The notes: generated from the letters alone by a model not told the origin. Shown: positions 9,740 to 20,693, counted from the stretch's first letter. The stretch is DNA of 64,000 nucleotides from Leptobrachium leishanense (GCA_009667805.1 CM019069.1:54874422-54938421); one strand, 5' to 3'. Made by a program: numbers and translations.

Positions 9740-9922
9740 AATATTTCCTACATATTTATTTTCTGTTAAACTGTATATTTGTTTTGTGTTAATATCTTGC
9801 ATTTTACTACTTTGTATTTCTGTAACAATGTTCTTGAACCCAGGACATACTTGAAAACGAGAGAAATCTCAATGTATCCTTCCTGGTAAAATCCTTTATA
9901 AATAAATAAATAAATAAATATA
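9740..9922 (+). repeat. LINE 3' end with tail shared by the local SINEs
   Basis: The LINE resumes after the MITE and ends in (TAAA)n at about 9900-9922. The 62 bp at 9839-9900, containing CAGGACATACTTGAAAA and CCTTCCTGGTAAAATCC, is almost identical to the tail of the SINE at 28748-28932. This is the arrangement expected for a LINE-SINE pair. Confidence 0.85.
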
Positions 9923-10519
9923 ATTTATTAATATATTAGTTTTTATTCTCTACCTGCTTTCAAATGAGGTCCTGGATTGAACTGCAGATTTGTCTTTTTC
10001 TCTTTTCAGTATAATACATGCACCTCTCCAAGCACATGATTCCACGTGTCTAAATTCATAGGCACAAATCACTACACACACACAAGCTATTTATAAATGT
10101 GTAAAAACATAGAATATGTAAGAGATATACACACATTAAATTATTTGACATAGCATGCACAGAGAAGCTGTGGATGAGCACATTTTATAGGGCAAGGTCA
10201 TACAGATAAAGACATATGCAGCAGATCATGGTTCATATTACAGTGCTTTGGAAAAAGAAAACTTGATTGTAAAGGTGACTTCTCTGGCAGGTTGTGAAGA
10301 ATGAAAGGAAAGAACAACAAAAGCAAGGATTAGAAAAAAAAAGAACTCTGCCTTGAAAATCGCATATGCAGCACACCCATCTGAACTGATAGAAAGACTG
10401 AAATAATAAAACATAACTACATACCTAAAAACACACAATGATAGCAATAAAACCAAACAATGGGGTGTGATACAATAATAATCACCATCTTAATAATGTA
10501 TATAATGCTTAGTGGTACA
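9923..10519. other. AT-rich spacer, nothing recognised
   Basis: No terminal repeats, coding sequence or array is visible. Confidence 0.5.
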
Positions 10520-10612
10520 TATATTGTGACGACACGACCATCATTAGGAGCGTTATGAATATTAAGCTGTTTGAACTGTACAACTTGTCTATCAAAAGAC
10601 TGTGACCTCAGT

Positions 10613-10798
10613 ATGGGCTCTGGCTGGGGGCAGTGGCATCAGAATAGTCTCTGGCTGGGGGTGTTAGCACCAGAATGGACTCTGGCTTGGGGCAGTGGCA
10701 CCAGAACGGGCCCTGGCTGAGGGCAGTGGCACCAGAATGGGCTCTGGCTGGGGATAGCGACTCCAGAATGGGCTCTGGCTGGGGGCAGTGGCATCTGG
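10613..10798. repeat. Minisatellite, ~33 bp x 6
   Basis: Units follow CTCTGGCTGGGGGCAGTGGC plus ACCAGAATGGG, with point differences. It sits in the U3-like part of the putative solo LTR. Confidence 0.85.
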
Positions 10799-10864
10799 CC
10801 CTGGGATGTCTGGGGAGGATAGGATGTGCATGCGGGGATTTTGGACTTATCTGGTTCTGTGTTG

Positions 10865-10871
10865 TATAAAA
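10865..10871 (+). promoter_or_regulatory. TATA box of solo LTR
   Basis: TATAAAA followed by GGCTGCACAG lies about 165 bp before the LTR 3' end, a normal position for an LTR core promoter. Confidence 0.55.
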
Positions 10872-11035
10872 GGCTGCACAGATTTCTATTACATAGATCC
10901 ATTTTCTTTTCACCCTGCACTGTCTTAACAAGTGACTGGGTGGGCTGGGAGCTAATACACACTTCTCCTTAGCATCTTCGGAGCAAGCAAGAGTCCAGTG
11001 ACGGATCTACGCAGTCGGAGTAGCGGGATCCGTCA

Positions 11036-11285
11036 TATATATTATATGAAATAAGTAAATAAAAAGGAAGAAAGAAATTAAATAAAAATATAGCATATAA
11101 ACGCAAAAGTTAAGCAGACTGAAGCCAATGAGAGATCGCAAAATCAGTACAACTGCAAGTACAACATGAGCAACTGCCCTCATTGCTTATATTAGTTAGT
11201 CCAATCATAGGATAAGTATAAGAAATGCTACAAGCAGTGAACTAGTCAGGCGCCGACTGCAGTTAGAGTAGTTGTAAGTTTCTGT
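11036..11285. other. AT-rich spacer, nothing recognised
   Basis: Apart from the A-rich start, no structure is seen. Confidence 0.4.
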
Positions 11286-11289
11286 TTAA

Positions 11290-11562
11290 CCCTTCCCTAC
11301 CGCAGGACTTTCTATGCCGTCCATGCGGCGGGTGGGCCTAGAAGATGCAGGGCGTACAGGTTCACCCCACCATCTTCAATGGGCGACATGGGTGCAGAGA
11401 GACGCCTGATCTCAGGCCATCCCCCTGAAGCCAATGATGCATGCCGCACGCCGGCTATGTTGGCGGACCAAATTCAAGGCCCACGGCAGCACCTGGTGGC
11501 GAGGTACACCTTGCCGGCGTTAACCCCTGCCCAACGGGCGACGCCTGCCCGTTGTAAAGGGG
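11290..11562. mobile_element. Small piggyBac-like TTAA element
   Basis: TTAA lies at 11286-11289 and 11563-11566. The ends CCCTTCCCTACCGC and, reversed, CCCCTTTACAACGGG are similar to the other TTAA elements here. The interior is GC-rich with short palindromes such as the CCCAACGGGCG / CGCCTGCCCGTTG pair. Confidence 0.6.
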
Positions 11563-12186
11563 TTAAACATAGTAAGAGTAAACTGCATTACAATCAATGT
11601 AAATTGAGAGTAACAGAATCAGACCAAGCGTGTTGTGATTATTTTTCATCTCTTCTGTTTCTTTGTTGAAATGCAAGAATGGATGAGGACCATCTAGTTA
11701 GATTTGCACTGTTAAAACGTCTTCTGTTTTGTATTTCTTTACACAACGCTTTTGGCAAAAAATGTAGAACTGTAAGTAACTGAAAAAAATCAGAGCAACA
11801 GAGATGTACAGTTGTGTTCAAAATTATTCAACCCCCACTGAAATTGAGTGTTTTGGCCAGTTTGACATTGATTTTGATTATTCAGTCATCTTGCTTACAA
11901 TTAAATCAAAGAGGCACATGTAGGTCAGACAAATATAACAACATTTATAATGAAATAACCACAAATGTCTTTTCTGTGCTCACATCATTATCAGTTTTAT
12001 TCAACCCCCAAGTGACATTCAATCTTAGTACTTAGTACAACATCCTTTTACAGTTATAACAGCTTTTAAACGTGAAGCATAGCTTGACACAAGTGTCTTG
12101 CAGCGATCTACGGGTAACTTCCCCCATTCGTCATGGGCAAAAGCCTCCAGTTCAGTCACATTCTTAGGCTTGCGCACTGCAACTGC

Positions 12187-12902
12187 TGTCACGGATCCCC
12201 CTGATTACCAAGATGGTGGTCCCTTTACGCAGACCGCTCACTACCCTTCCGATCCTTAGAGTGGTCGGCACGTCTAGACAGGCTACTAGGATGGTAGTAC
12301 AGAGCACATACAACATACAAGGGGTGGTCTGGTGTGCTTGGGGTGCCACACGGACTGACCTCCGTACCAGAATAGAGGAGTGATACAAATGCCAGGGGTC
12401 GAGACACAGAATAATCGTTTTGCCAATGCCAGGGTTCGGTACACAGAATAATCGTTTAGCCAATGCCAGGGGTCGAGACACAGAATAATCGTTTTGCCAA
12501 TGCCAGGGGTCGAGCCACAGAATATCGTTTTGCCAATGCCAGGGTTCGGTACACAGAATAATCGTTTTGCCAATGCCAGGGGTCGAGACACAGAATAATC
12601 GTTTTGCCAATGCCAGGGGTCGAGACACAGAATATCGTTTTGCCAATGCCAGGGTTCGGTACACAGAATAATCGTTTTGCCAATAACACACAAGAGCTCT
12701 GCGGGAAGTAACTACCACGTCAGGGCACCAGTGAGAATGTGAAGCCGGGCTTTAAACTTTGCGGGTCCGCGTCATGCGCCTGGCCCCGCCCCCCGGCGCC
12801 CCACGTGTGCGGAAGCGTTCCGCGATATCACTCGGCGCCTGGCCAGCGAGCAGCGAGGAAGCCGCTGCCAGGCGCCGGGGGTGTGCGGGGGCCACCGTCA
12901 CA
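12187..12902. repeat. Solo LTR inserted in the Tc1 transposase
   Basis: Ends are TGTCACGG and CCGTCACA, near-perfect inverted repeats starting TG and ending CA. The 5 bp ACTGC is duplicated at 12182-12186 and 12903-12907. No internal retroelement sequence remains. The right third (12760-12900) is very GC-rich. Confidence 0.85.
12391..12683. repeat. Minisatellite, 36-37 bp x 8
   Basis: Units begin GCCAGGG at 12391, 12428, 12465, 12502, 12538, 12575, 12612 and 12648. Two variants alternate, one with GGGTCGAGACACAG and one with GGTTCGGTACACAG. The array lies inside the solo LTR and explains the long minus-strand frames here, which are not genes. Confidence 0.92.
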
Positions 12903-14144
12903 ACTGCTTTCTTTAAGTCCCACCAGAGGTTCTCAATCGGATTTAAGTCAGGTGACTGCGATGGCCACTCCAAAATGTTCCAGCCTTTAATCTGCAACCA
13001 TGCTCTAGTGGACTTGGAGGTATGCTTGGGATCATTGTCCTGTTGAAAGGTCCAACGTCTCCCAAGCCTCAGGTTTGTGACGGACTGCATCACATTGTCA
13101 TCCAATATCTCCTGGTACTGAAGAGAATTCATGGTACCTTGCACACGCTGAAGCTTCCCTGTACCTGCAGAAGCAAAACAGCCCCAAACATGATTGACCC
13201 CCCACCATGCTTCACAGTAGGCAAGGTGTTCTTTTCTTCATAGGCCTTGTTCTTCCTCCTCCAAACATAGCGTTGATCCATGGGCCCAAACAGTTCTAAT
13301 TTTGTTTCATCAGTCCACAGAACACTATCGCAAAACTTCTGTGGTTTGTCCACATGACTTTGGCATACTGCAGTCGACTCTTCTTATTCTTTGGAGACAG
13401 CAAGGGGGTGCGCCTGGGAGTTCTGGCATGGAGGCCTTCATTACGCAGTGTGCGCCGTATTGTCTGAGCTGCAACTTCAGTACCCACATCTGACAAATCT
13501 TTTCTCAGTTCCTCAGCAGTCACACAGGGACTTTTCTCCACTCTACGCTTCAGGTAGCGCACAGCAGTTGAAGTCAGCATCTTCTTTCTGCCACGACCAG
13601 GTAGCGTTTCAACAGTGCCCTTTGCCTTGAATTTGCGAATGATGCTTCCTATGGTCTCTCTTGGTATGTTTAACATCTTTGCAATCTTCTTATAGCCATT
13701 GCCCTTCCTGTGAAGAGTAATCACCTCTTCTCTTGTCTTCCTGGACCATTCTCTTGACTTCACCATGTTTGTAACCACACCAGTAAATGTCTAGAAGGAG
13801 CTGAGTATCACAGTCATTTTAAAGCTGCCTAATTGGTGCTTATTATGCTTTATTGCTGCTCCGTGACATCCACAGGTGTTTTCAATACCTGATTGAAAAC
13901 ACTTGAATGAACCTCTGTTCTTCAGAGTGGTAGTCTTTAAGGGGTTGAATAATTGTGTCAATGAAGAATTCACAAAAGAAACATTTACTACTGTATTACA
14001 AAACCAATTGATGTCATTTTAGTTGCATATGGTTCTTTAAAAAGTCCTTGTAGGATTTCATTCTGAATACAATTACAAATGTACACTAAATTCCCTAAAA
14101 CCCTTTACAACATTGGGGGTTGAATAATTTTGAACACAACTGTA

Positions 14145-15170
14145 TGTTAATGTATGTATGAATGTAAGATCAATAACCACAATTTTTTTATTCAGAAGCA
14201 TTTATTTGACCGTTATTATCATGCTATTTATCAATTGTGGTCCCTTATCAGTTAGCAGGTCTCACGGCATCATGTGCACCCACAATACATTTTTTCATAA
14301 GATACTGAAAAGCTTTTGGCGAATGTCAAGGAGACCAGGAGCTGTCAACCATGACGCAGTACTGGCAGTTACTGTGTTAGTGATTGGTGGTTCTCCAGAA
14401 GAGCAGGTAGTGGAATAGATCAGCTAAATGCAATATCTACATTGTATTGTAAAGCATAGTATTTAAACTGGCAAAAGCAGGAATAGGATTCCATACTTGT
14501 CATAAGGTCTCAGTATTGTACAGGTCAATATCGCAGGAAAGAAGCCATAAATCATACGGCAGCACCAGGGAGTTGGAAAACATTTTTTTGCAGAGTATAC
14601 AAATATGTTAAAATGTTGTTTCTGCAATCTATTTTTTTCATTTTAATAATAATATAAACATTCAATGATTAAATGCCTGTGCTATGGGTCTCAGCAGGGT
14701 GCAACTATGTTAGCATTTATTATTGATCCTGCCGATGCAAAAATTTAAGATACTACTCCTATTGCTGATAATAACACAACCATAATATTATCTAGTGTTC
14801 AGTTGTGTTCCAAAATCATTTGTTATTAATACCAATGTAGAATGTCTTGGTCGCTGCAAATAAAACATCTCTATGCTTCAATAATATTAATAGTATTATT
14901 ATAGTCATTTTTTATTTGCTGGAAACTCATTGTAAAGCAAAAGAGCAAAGATACTTACATCATGTCCATTCTGAGGCGCTACTTGTAGATTGGCATGATT
15001 CTCCTAACCTTTATGTAGTCATCACCCGTAATTGTTCCAGAGCCCCCAGCAAAATCAATTAACTAGGACTTAGGTGAAAATCCACTTGGACAAATGGTCA
15101 CATTTGTGCTCTAGAATGCTACAAGGATCCAGTAACTGACTTGGCAAGCATCACTGTACGTGATGCCACA
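14145..15170. other. Spacer, nothing recognised
   Basis: AT-rich sequence without a convincing ORF, terminal repeat or array. Confidence 0.45.
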
Positions 15171-15175
15171 TTAAG

Positions 15176-15236
15176 GTCGGGGTCAAACGAGTGTTTTTTA
15201 GAGCCGAAGGAACGTCCGTGAGAGTGGACGTTCCTT
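15176..15236. repeat. Short palindrome with Harbinger-like left end
   Basis: GGTCGGGGTCAAACGAG resembles the GGCTAGGGTCAGACGA terminus of the elements at 40048 and 59813. It is followed by the inverted pair GGAACGTCC / GGACGTTCC. This is probably a small relic. Confidence 0.35.
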
Positions 15237-15252
15237 CCACTCGACGCCCATG

Positions 15253-15398
15253 TGGCCACCTCACTGAGCGCAGTTATTTACTTGACTAGGGGCCATATTA
15301 CATTATCTGTGCAAATGCCGTTGTCGTTTGCGCGCATTGTCCAGCGTTATTGCGCGAAAATTAACGTGATATTCGGATCCGAACGCATTTTCTCATCC
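15253..15398 (+). repeat. Left copy of 146 bp direct duplication (truncated MITE end)
   Basis: It runs from TGGCCACCTCACTGAGCG to TTCTCATCC and matches 16722-16867 along the same 146 bp with a few substitutions. It includes 37 bp of flanking DNA plus the left 110 bp of the GGGCCATATTAC element, then stops abruptly. Confidence 0.8.
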
Positions 15399-16055
15399 CA
15401 CAGAAAAAAATGGTCAGCGCCCAAGTTTGTACCACCACCGGTGTCCCAATGCCAAAACCAGATCTGTAGAGGTTTCCCCCAAACCAGTGTGACAATAGGT
15501 TTAGAAATACGTATCTGGTAGCGCGATGGTGATCGCTTCTTGGGATTCAGGTGGTTCTCATGATTTGCGTTATCCACATGGATTATATAAAACAGGAGCA
15601 AAACACAAAATACATATGATAGTACAGGGTGTATAAAATAGAATATGGGTACAATCTTGATAGACTATTCCACTCACAAGTGTAGAGCCTGGTCACTGGC
15701 TCTGAGTGGTGAAGTGCATCTGGGTCCTTTTTCTTCCTATTGTTTAGAAGGAGACCCACACCCTTCACGATCAATGTCACCTCATAGGCATCAAAATGTG
15801 GAAGGAAACATAGGAACAAGAAGAAAACTTTCCTGTGTAGATCCACCAACCAATAAATATAATGGTACAAACGAAATGTAGACTCACATTCGATGGAGCT
15901 TATATCCAAGCTCTGGGTGGTAGTGCCAGTGGGTTTGTTTAGAAGGTCAAATCCACAAAAGACCATAAGCAAAATCCAGGACAGCGGGGATCCAATAAAA
16001 AAAAGCTTTTAATAAAACATAAGGAATTTAAAATAGATATATTAAATATAACTGG
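15399..16055. other. Unassigned sequence between the duplicated ends
   Basis: There is no convincing coding sequence. The stretch 15960-16050 has A/T-rich sequence with AATAAAA runs, which belongs with the hammerhead-like module that follows. Confidence 0.4.
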
Positions 16056-16118
16056 CTCTGCCAGGTCGCCAGAACGCGTTTCGCCACTCGTAACAGCTTC
16101 ATCAGCTGGTTTACAGAG
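16056..16118 (-). ncRNA. Hammerhead ribozyme-like motif (type I layout), one core substitution
   Basis: On the minus strand: stem I 5' strand CTCTG-taaa-CCAG, core CTGATGA, stem II GCTGTT-ACG-AGTGGC (six pairs counting G-U), core GAAA, stem III CGC-GTTCTG-GCG, then AC where UH is expected, and stem I 3' strand CTGG-CAGAG. Both stem I segments (4 and 5 bp) are perfectly complementary around an asymmetric bulge. The only departure from the hammerhead consensus is A in place of U at the cleavage-site dinucleotide, which should abolish or strongly reduce self-cleavage. Such motifs are known in amphibian repeats and in Penelope-like retroelements; no Penelope ORF was seen here. Confidence 0.7.
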
Positions 16119-16721
16119 TCCTCAAAACATTATCATGTACATATAGTCCTGTTAATTAAGATGAAAGTGTCCCCACATGTCCTGAATCCGTTGACGTGCG
16201 TTCCACGCCATTGTGGACCAATGCTCGATGTGCGCCGCCATTTTGCGCATGCGCATTGATGTTATTTGCGTTCCATGCGTTCCACACTTCATTTCCGGTA
16301 TCTCACGCTTATTGATAGAGGCAGTAAGCCGTTCCGTGAGGGAAGATGTTGAAAGATTGGGTCATCACAAGGTCTGCGGATAATCTCGTAATGGAAAAAG
16401 GGGGGATGTCAATGCCCCTACGTTTACATATGCATATAATAAACAGAATTGAAAAACGAAAAATGGAGAATGAAAAATAAGATATAAAATGGAAAGGGGG
16501 GGAAGATGACACACAGACACCCCTCCCATAAGTACCATCTTGGGCGAACAAGGGATGATGAACATCCAACAGATCTGAGACATAGATCTATAGATAGTAG
16601 AGGTGTCTGATATGTGTAAAAAGGTGACACTATATCCAATGTGATAGTGAACATGCAGCAAATATGAATCTATAAATAATGGATAAGAATATCTATTATG
16701 TGTAAATTGTATACCACCGTT
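16119..16721. other. Unassigned spacer
   Basis: No gene or array is recognised. Confidence 0.4.
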
Positions 16722-16867
16722 TGGCCACCTCACTGAGCGCAGTTAGTTACCTGACTAGGGGCCATATTACACTATCTGCGCAAATGCCATTGTCGTTTGC
16801 GCACATTGTCCAGCGTTATCGCGCAAAAATTAACGTGATATTCGGATCAGAACGCATTTTCTCATCC
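16722..16867 (+). repeat. Right copy of 146 bp direct duplication
   Basis: Same span and length as 15253-15398. Here it continues into a complete 726 bp element, so this is the likely parental copy. Confidence 0.8.
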
Positions 16868-17483
16868 GTCAAAAAATAACATTAGTAAAAAAAACGCGCA
16901 AAACGAAATGTAATACGCGTGCAGTAACGTTGCGCATCTAAATCAGTGCGCGGACTGTTTTTTTTGCGGGATTCAGCCAATCGGAATTAAGAACCTTAAT
17001 TGACATCAATTCACCTTAATTGACTCACTAACGTTTTTGCGCCTGTCAAAATAAATCTGAGTATACATGCTGCAGCAATAAAAAAAAATATGCACGAATT
17101 CACAATTATTTGTTTGGGTATGTGTAGAATGTGTACCTATACTGTGCTTTTTTTTTTTTTTTCGTGCTGGTGTATTTTGTTTTGGCCAGAACGTTCAGAT
17201 TTGCAGTTAACACCAGATTTTCAAAGACGTTAAAATTATGCGCGCAAACGTCGTTCGTGCGCATCTATTGAAATACCATCCGCTTAACGCATTTGCGCTC
17301 ACAATGTTAAGTATAGGACGCGCACAGTTCATCACGCTCGCGCAAGTCCATCCACATCAAACGATAACGCGCATCGTTTGCGCGAACGTTGAAATACGAC
17401 GTTCTGTGCAAATGGTTTTGTCCTCGCGCAAATGCGCACTTGCGTGCCTGCAAAACCGATGCGCAAGGAATGTAATAGGGGCC
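16758..17483. mobile_element. CpG-rich MITE (GGGCC-TATTACA ends), copy with TAG flanks
   Basis: The ends GGGCCATATTACACTATCTG and, reversed, GGCCCCTATTACATTCC are inverted repeats flanked by TAG. The interior is dense in GCGC and CGCG and contains ATGTTAAGTATAGGAC near 17306, shared by all copies (22073, 29152, 30767). No transposase is present. Three-base flanks suggest a PIF/Harbinger relation, but they are TAG, TTA and TAT rather than a fixed TWA. Confidence 0.75.
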
Positions 17484-17486
17484 TAG

Positions 17487-18042
17487 GTATTTACGCCAAT
17501 TTTACTCCTATAACAGGCATCCATTCTCCCACCAGTGATCTTCCTTGCTCTCTCCAGTCCTTAGCCAAAGCTTAAAGATGTGTAAAATAAAAGAGTGTTT
17601 ATGCAGTCCCCAACAAATTGAGACAGGACTCAGATTTGTGGTACAAAACAAGAGGGCTTTAATTAAACATATGAACTAAATAAATACAGTAGAAGAAGGA
17701 ACTGGGAGAACAATGGAAGATGACTCCCTGGTGCTCCCTCCTCTTCCTGCTTTCCCCTGTTGGTGACCCTGTGCGTTCAGTCGTAGCCCAAGTCTAAACA
17801 CGAAAACAATAGAGCACATTGCAATCAAAAGGACTGCATGAATAATGTTAGATAACAGCACAAACACACATAAGTCTGAGAGGAGAGGCAATGTATGACA
17901 ATCAAACAATGAGCATTCAAATCCGTTTCAGCTCTAAAGACGTACGGCGGGGTTGGAAATGGCTGTCGTGACACACGCACTGTAATGATATTAACACTAT
18001 TAACAGTAACGTATAAACATAGACACCGTATGAGGGGCACAA
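17487..18042. other. Spacer, nothing recognised
   Basis: No supported gene or repeat. Confidence 0.45.
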
Positions 18043-18051
18043 GATGAATTC

Positions 18052-18543
18052 CTTTTTTTTTGCGTAATAAAAGTTTTTATTTATCAAATAAAATACAAAT
18101 AGACATATCAATGACGATATAAAATAATAAGTAGTACACATCCAACATAGGCATGTCATTACAGGCAGTGCATCATATACATGACTAACGAGTACCAGCC
18201 CACGGGCAAATAGTGGAATAGCAGATGAGAAAGAAATGCCCATTGGTGCTAGTGTCTAGAGTGCCATGACTTGATCATATAATAAAATAGAAGGCAGTCT
18301 CCCTAGTGTTACTGAAGATTGATACACATTGCCCCCGAGAAGTAGTAGTATGGAGCCTACATAGGATGAGCACCACAAAAGGAAACACACACATCAGAAA
18401 AAGAGGAGAGAAAAGGAAGATGAGGAGAAGACAGAACCAGAAAAAAAGGGAGTAGAAGGAAATAGGAGAAGAGGAGGAAGGAGGAGGATGAGGAGGAGGA
18501 GGTAGGAGAGGGAGGGGGTAATGAGGGTATCAGGTCATGACAT
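18052..18543 (-). mobile_element. 5'-truncated LINE copy (3' UTR only), with target duplication
   Basis: GATGAATTC is repeated at 18043-18051 and 18544-18552. The left end is a poly-T run, that is, a poly-A tail on the minus strand, preceded by AATAAAAACTTTTAT, which is close to the 3' end of the L1-like element at 45038-50783. A pyrimidine-rich tract fills the far end. No ORF2 sequence is included. Confidence 0.7.
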
Positions 18544-18552
18544 GATGAATTC

Positions 18553-19424
18553 AACATAGTTGGGTACCATATGAACTGTCAGACCTACCAGAGCACACCT
18601 CCCAAAATCAATCTCAGGTTTGGGTACCCTCAGTCACAACAGGATTCTGATCCTGTGATCGGGTTCCCCATTTGCTCCCTTTCAGACATGGTTATTTTAA
18701 GGATTATCCCCTGTCATAAAAAGAATAACCAAGAGAACCCAGGGTCTATGCTGCTTTTATAAAATTGGTAATTTTTATATCCTTGAGTATATTTCATGGA
18801 ATTTAACACTCAGATTTAAATTTAGAACGCGTTGTTCAAAATGGTGCTATGCCTCGAAACACTGAATATGATGAGCCTTTTTAATTGCAGAAATACATTG
18901 TTGTACCTTTCTCTGTGCTTCAGCAATTGCAGCTCAGTTGACTGTCCCATCTCCTACATGGATGCTGGATCACTCACCGAGTCCAAGTTATTACATTTTA
19001 TAATGACCGACAACTTTTTAACCAGCTCTATTCACTTGAAGAAAATTGTCTGTTTCATTTCTCAAATATGACAAAGAAGTGTTACTCATCAAATCACTGA
19101 CATCTGTGCATTTTGCTAAAGTGAGAGAAATATTAACGAGGATGCCACATAACGATGCTGTCCAAATCTAGAGTTGAATTCCTGACCTTGACTGTTCTAG
19201 TCATCTGTCAATGGATCGCAAGCAGAGAAACTGCAGAAAACCAGCTGGATGCAGTTAGTCTAAAGGATAGTTGTGTCTTTTTATCACTCAGATAACAGAG
19301 ATATAAAAACAGGGAATAGGCAAATAAATCAGCTAATAAAATTACACAGGGATGGCAATGAATAACACTCACCTGTCTTTGTATGACCAACCCGATGAGC
19401 ACAGGATCGACACACACAAAAAAC
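18553..19424. other. Spacer, nothing recognised
   Basis: No supported gene or repeat. An AT dinucleotide run closes it at 19425-19446. Confidence 0.45.
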
Positions 19425-19573
19425 TAAAATATATATATATATATATACAGTATCTCAAAGATAGTATAGGGCCAGCATCCCATGGACTTAAATAAAAAGA
19501 TATGTTTTATTGCATTAAAATAAAAAAGAAGGGTTGATGTTTCAGCTTTCATCAGGACACGTGATGGTGTCTA

Positions 19574-20693
19574 CAGTGCCGGACTGGCCTACCGGGATAC
19601 CGGGAACAATCCCGGTAGGCTGCTGCAATCTTTTGGCCGCTTTTTACTTTTACATATGCAGCATCATGATCTCTTTGAGAAGCCGCGGGCTGGTAGCGGC
19701 CGGCGGCCGGCCCACGGGTTATGCACTGTCTGGCCGCCGCGGCCGTCTTGTGTGTTGCTGTAAAGTCAGTGTGTCCGCACATCACGTGGTGGGTGAAGGG
19801 GGCAGCCAACAATACAGTGTGCGTGCCGTGCCTTCCCAGCCTTTTGAGTGTCTGGGAAGGCATGCTCGCTGCAGCGGCTGTCAGCCTGGCCCCTCACACA
19901 GAGGTGCTGGAGGCAGCAGGCAGCCTGTAGTATCAGAGGGCAAATCAGATCCACCTCCCTCCGAGAGAAACTTTACAGTCAGTGTGTGGGTGAGTGTGGC
20001 GGGGTGGGGCAAGGACAGGGACAAGACCTCAGGTCACAGGCCCATTGCTGGGAGCTGTGCTGTTTTGCAGCTCTGCTATACACCCCCCAAAATATATGGA
20101 GGAGACCTTAAAAAGGGGAGAGTTAGGCTCATAAAGTGGACTTGGTCACAAAATAGGGACTGGTATTCCTGGGTAGGGACACTTGGCAGTTATGCACAGC
20201 ATACCCTAAGCTCTAGGACAGGTTTGCAGCTGACCCCCCTTAGCGTTTATATATGCCCCTCTGTGTGTGACCCACCCGAGGGAGCATGCACTGTGCAGGG
20301 AGGGGAGGTGGAGCGAGCACGCTGCCAGCAGGTCTCCCTCTTTGGGAGGGTCAGGGGGTGGAGGAGGAGAGAGCCAGGTCTGTTCCTCAAGTAGCCTGTG
20401 TATTAGTATAAGCTGGTCGGAGTGATCACTCATCCTCCGCCGAAGTACACAGGGTGAGTGCTGGGGTCCTGGCTGCCATGCAGGCTCCTGGCTGGTCCTT
20501 CTCTACTAAATCTAAACTTTTTCCTGTACCTTGAAGGGCCCCTCTTACCTAGTGTAACTGTATAGCTCTACAATACCCACAAACTCTCCGCACATTACTG
20601 TATAGCTCTGCGATACCCTCAAACACACTGCACATTACTGGGGCTGGTGTGAAATTCTTTCCAGGGCTGGTTTTTATCCCCAGTCCGGCCCTG
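19574..20693. mobile_element. hAT non-autonomous element, 1.12 kb
   Basis: The ends CAGTGCCGGACTGGCC and, reversed, CAGGGCCGGACTGGGG are flanked by GGTGTCTA at 19566-19573 and 20694-20701, an exact 8 bp duplication. The interior is GC-rich and encodes no recognisable transposase; long frames across it have no known domain. Confidence 0.92.

Larger units (their letters stand above)
10525..11035 (+). repeat. Probable solo LTR
   Basis: The 511 bp segment begins TGTGACGAC and ends ATCCGTCA, with TATAT on both sides (10520-10524, 11036-11040). It contains a TATA box at 10865 and a 33 bp minisatellite upstream of it. The target repeat is AT-rich, so it is weaker evidence than the boundaries themselves. 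Confidence 0.65.
12040..13766 (-). pseudogene. Tc1-type transposase, frameshifted and split
   Basis: This DDE transposase would bind the terminal repeats and cut and rejoin DNA at TA. The start MVKSREWS at 13766 leads into a paired helix-turn-helix region (ITLHRKGNGYKKIAKML, then GRGRKKML). Catalytic blocks follow in order: WTDETK (~13310), QDNDPKHT (~13015) and SPDLNPIENLW (~12935), matching the DD34E triad. The reading frame changes near 13350 and near 13150. A solo LTR interrupts the C-terminal end after DLKKAV, and the last ~48 codons lie at 12040-12186. It cannot make active protein. Confidence 0.9.
11809..14142 (-). mobile_element. Tc1/mariner transposon, interrupted by a solo LTR
   Basis: The inverted terminal repeats begin CAGTTGTGTTCAAAATTATT and are flanked by TA at 11807-11808 and 14143-14144, the Tc1/mariner signature. 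A decayed transposase reads on the minus strand. A 716 bp LTR is inserted at 12187. Without it the element is about 1.6 kb, the usual Tc1 length. Confidence 0.93.

Noticed and set aside
12391..12683. CRISPR-like array
   Set aside because: Units are contiguous variants without unique spacers, in a vertebrate-type genome; it is a minisatellite.
12164..12718. Minus-strand frame of 184 codons and its overlapping frames
   Set aside because: They are translations of the 36-37 bp minisatellite inside a solo LTR.
19535..19560. Hammerhead core boxes CTGATGA and GAAA on the minus strand
   Set aside because: Only five bases separate the boxes, so stem II cannot form, and no stem I partner was found; at most a decayed relative.
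19534..20394. Plus-strand frame of 286 codons
   Set aside because: It begins outside the hAT element and runs through its GC-rich interior. There are no motifs, and the composition explains the lack of stops.
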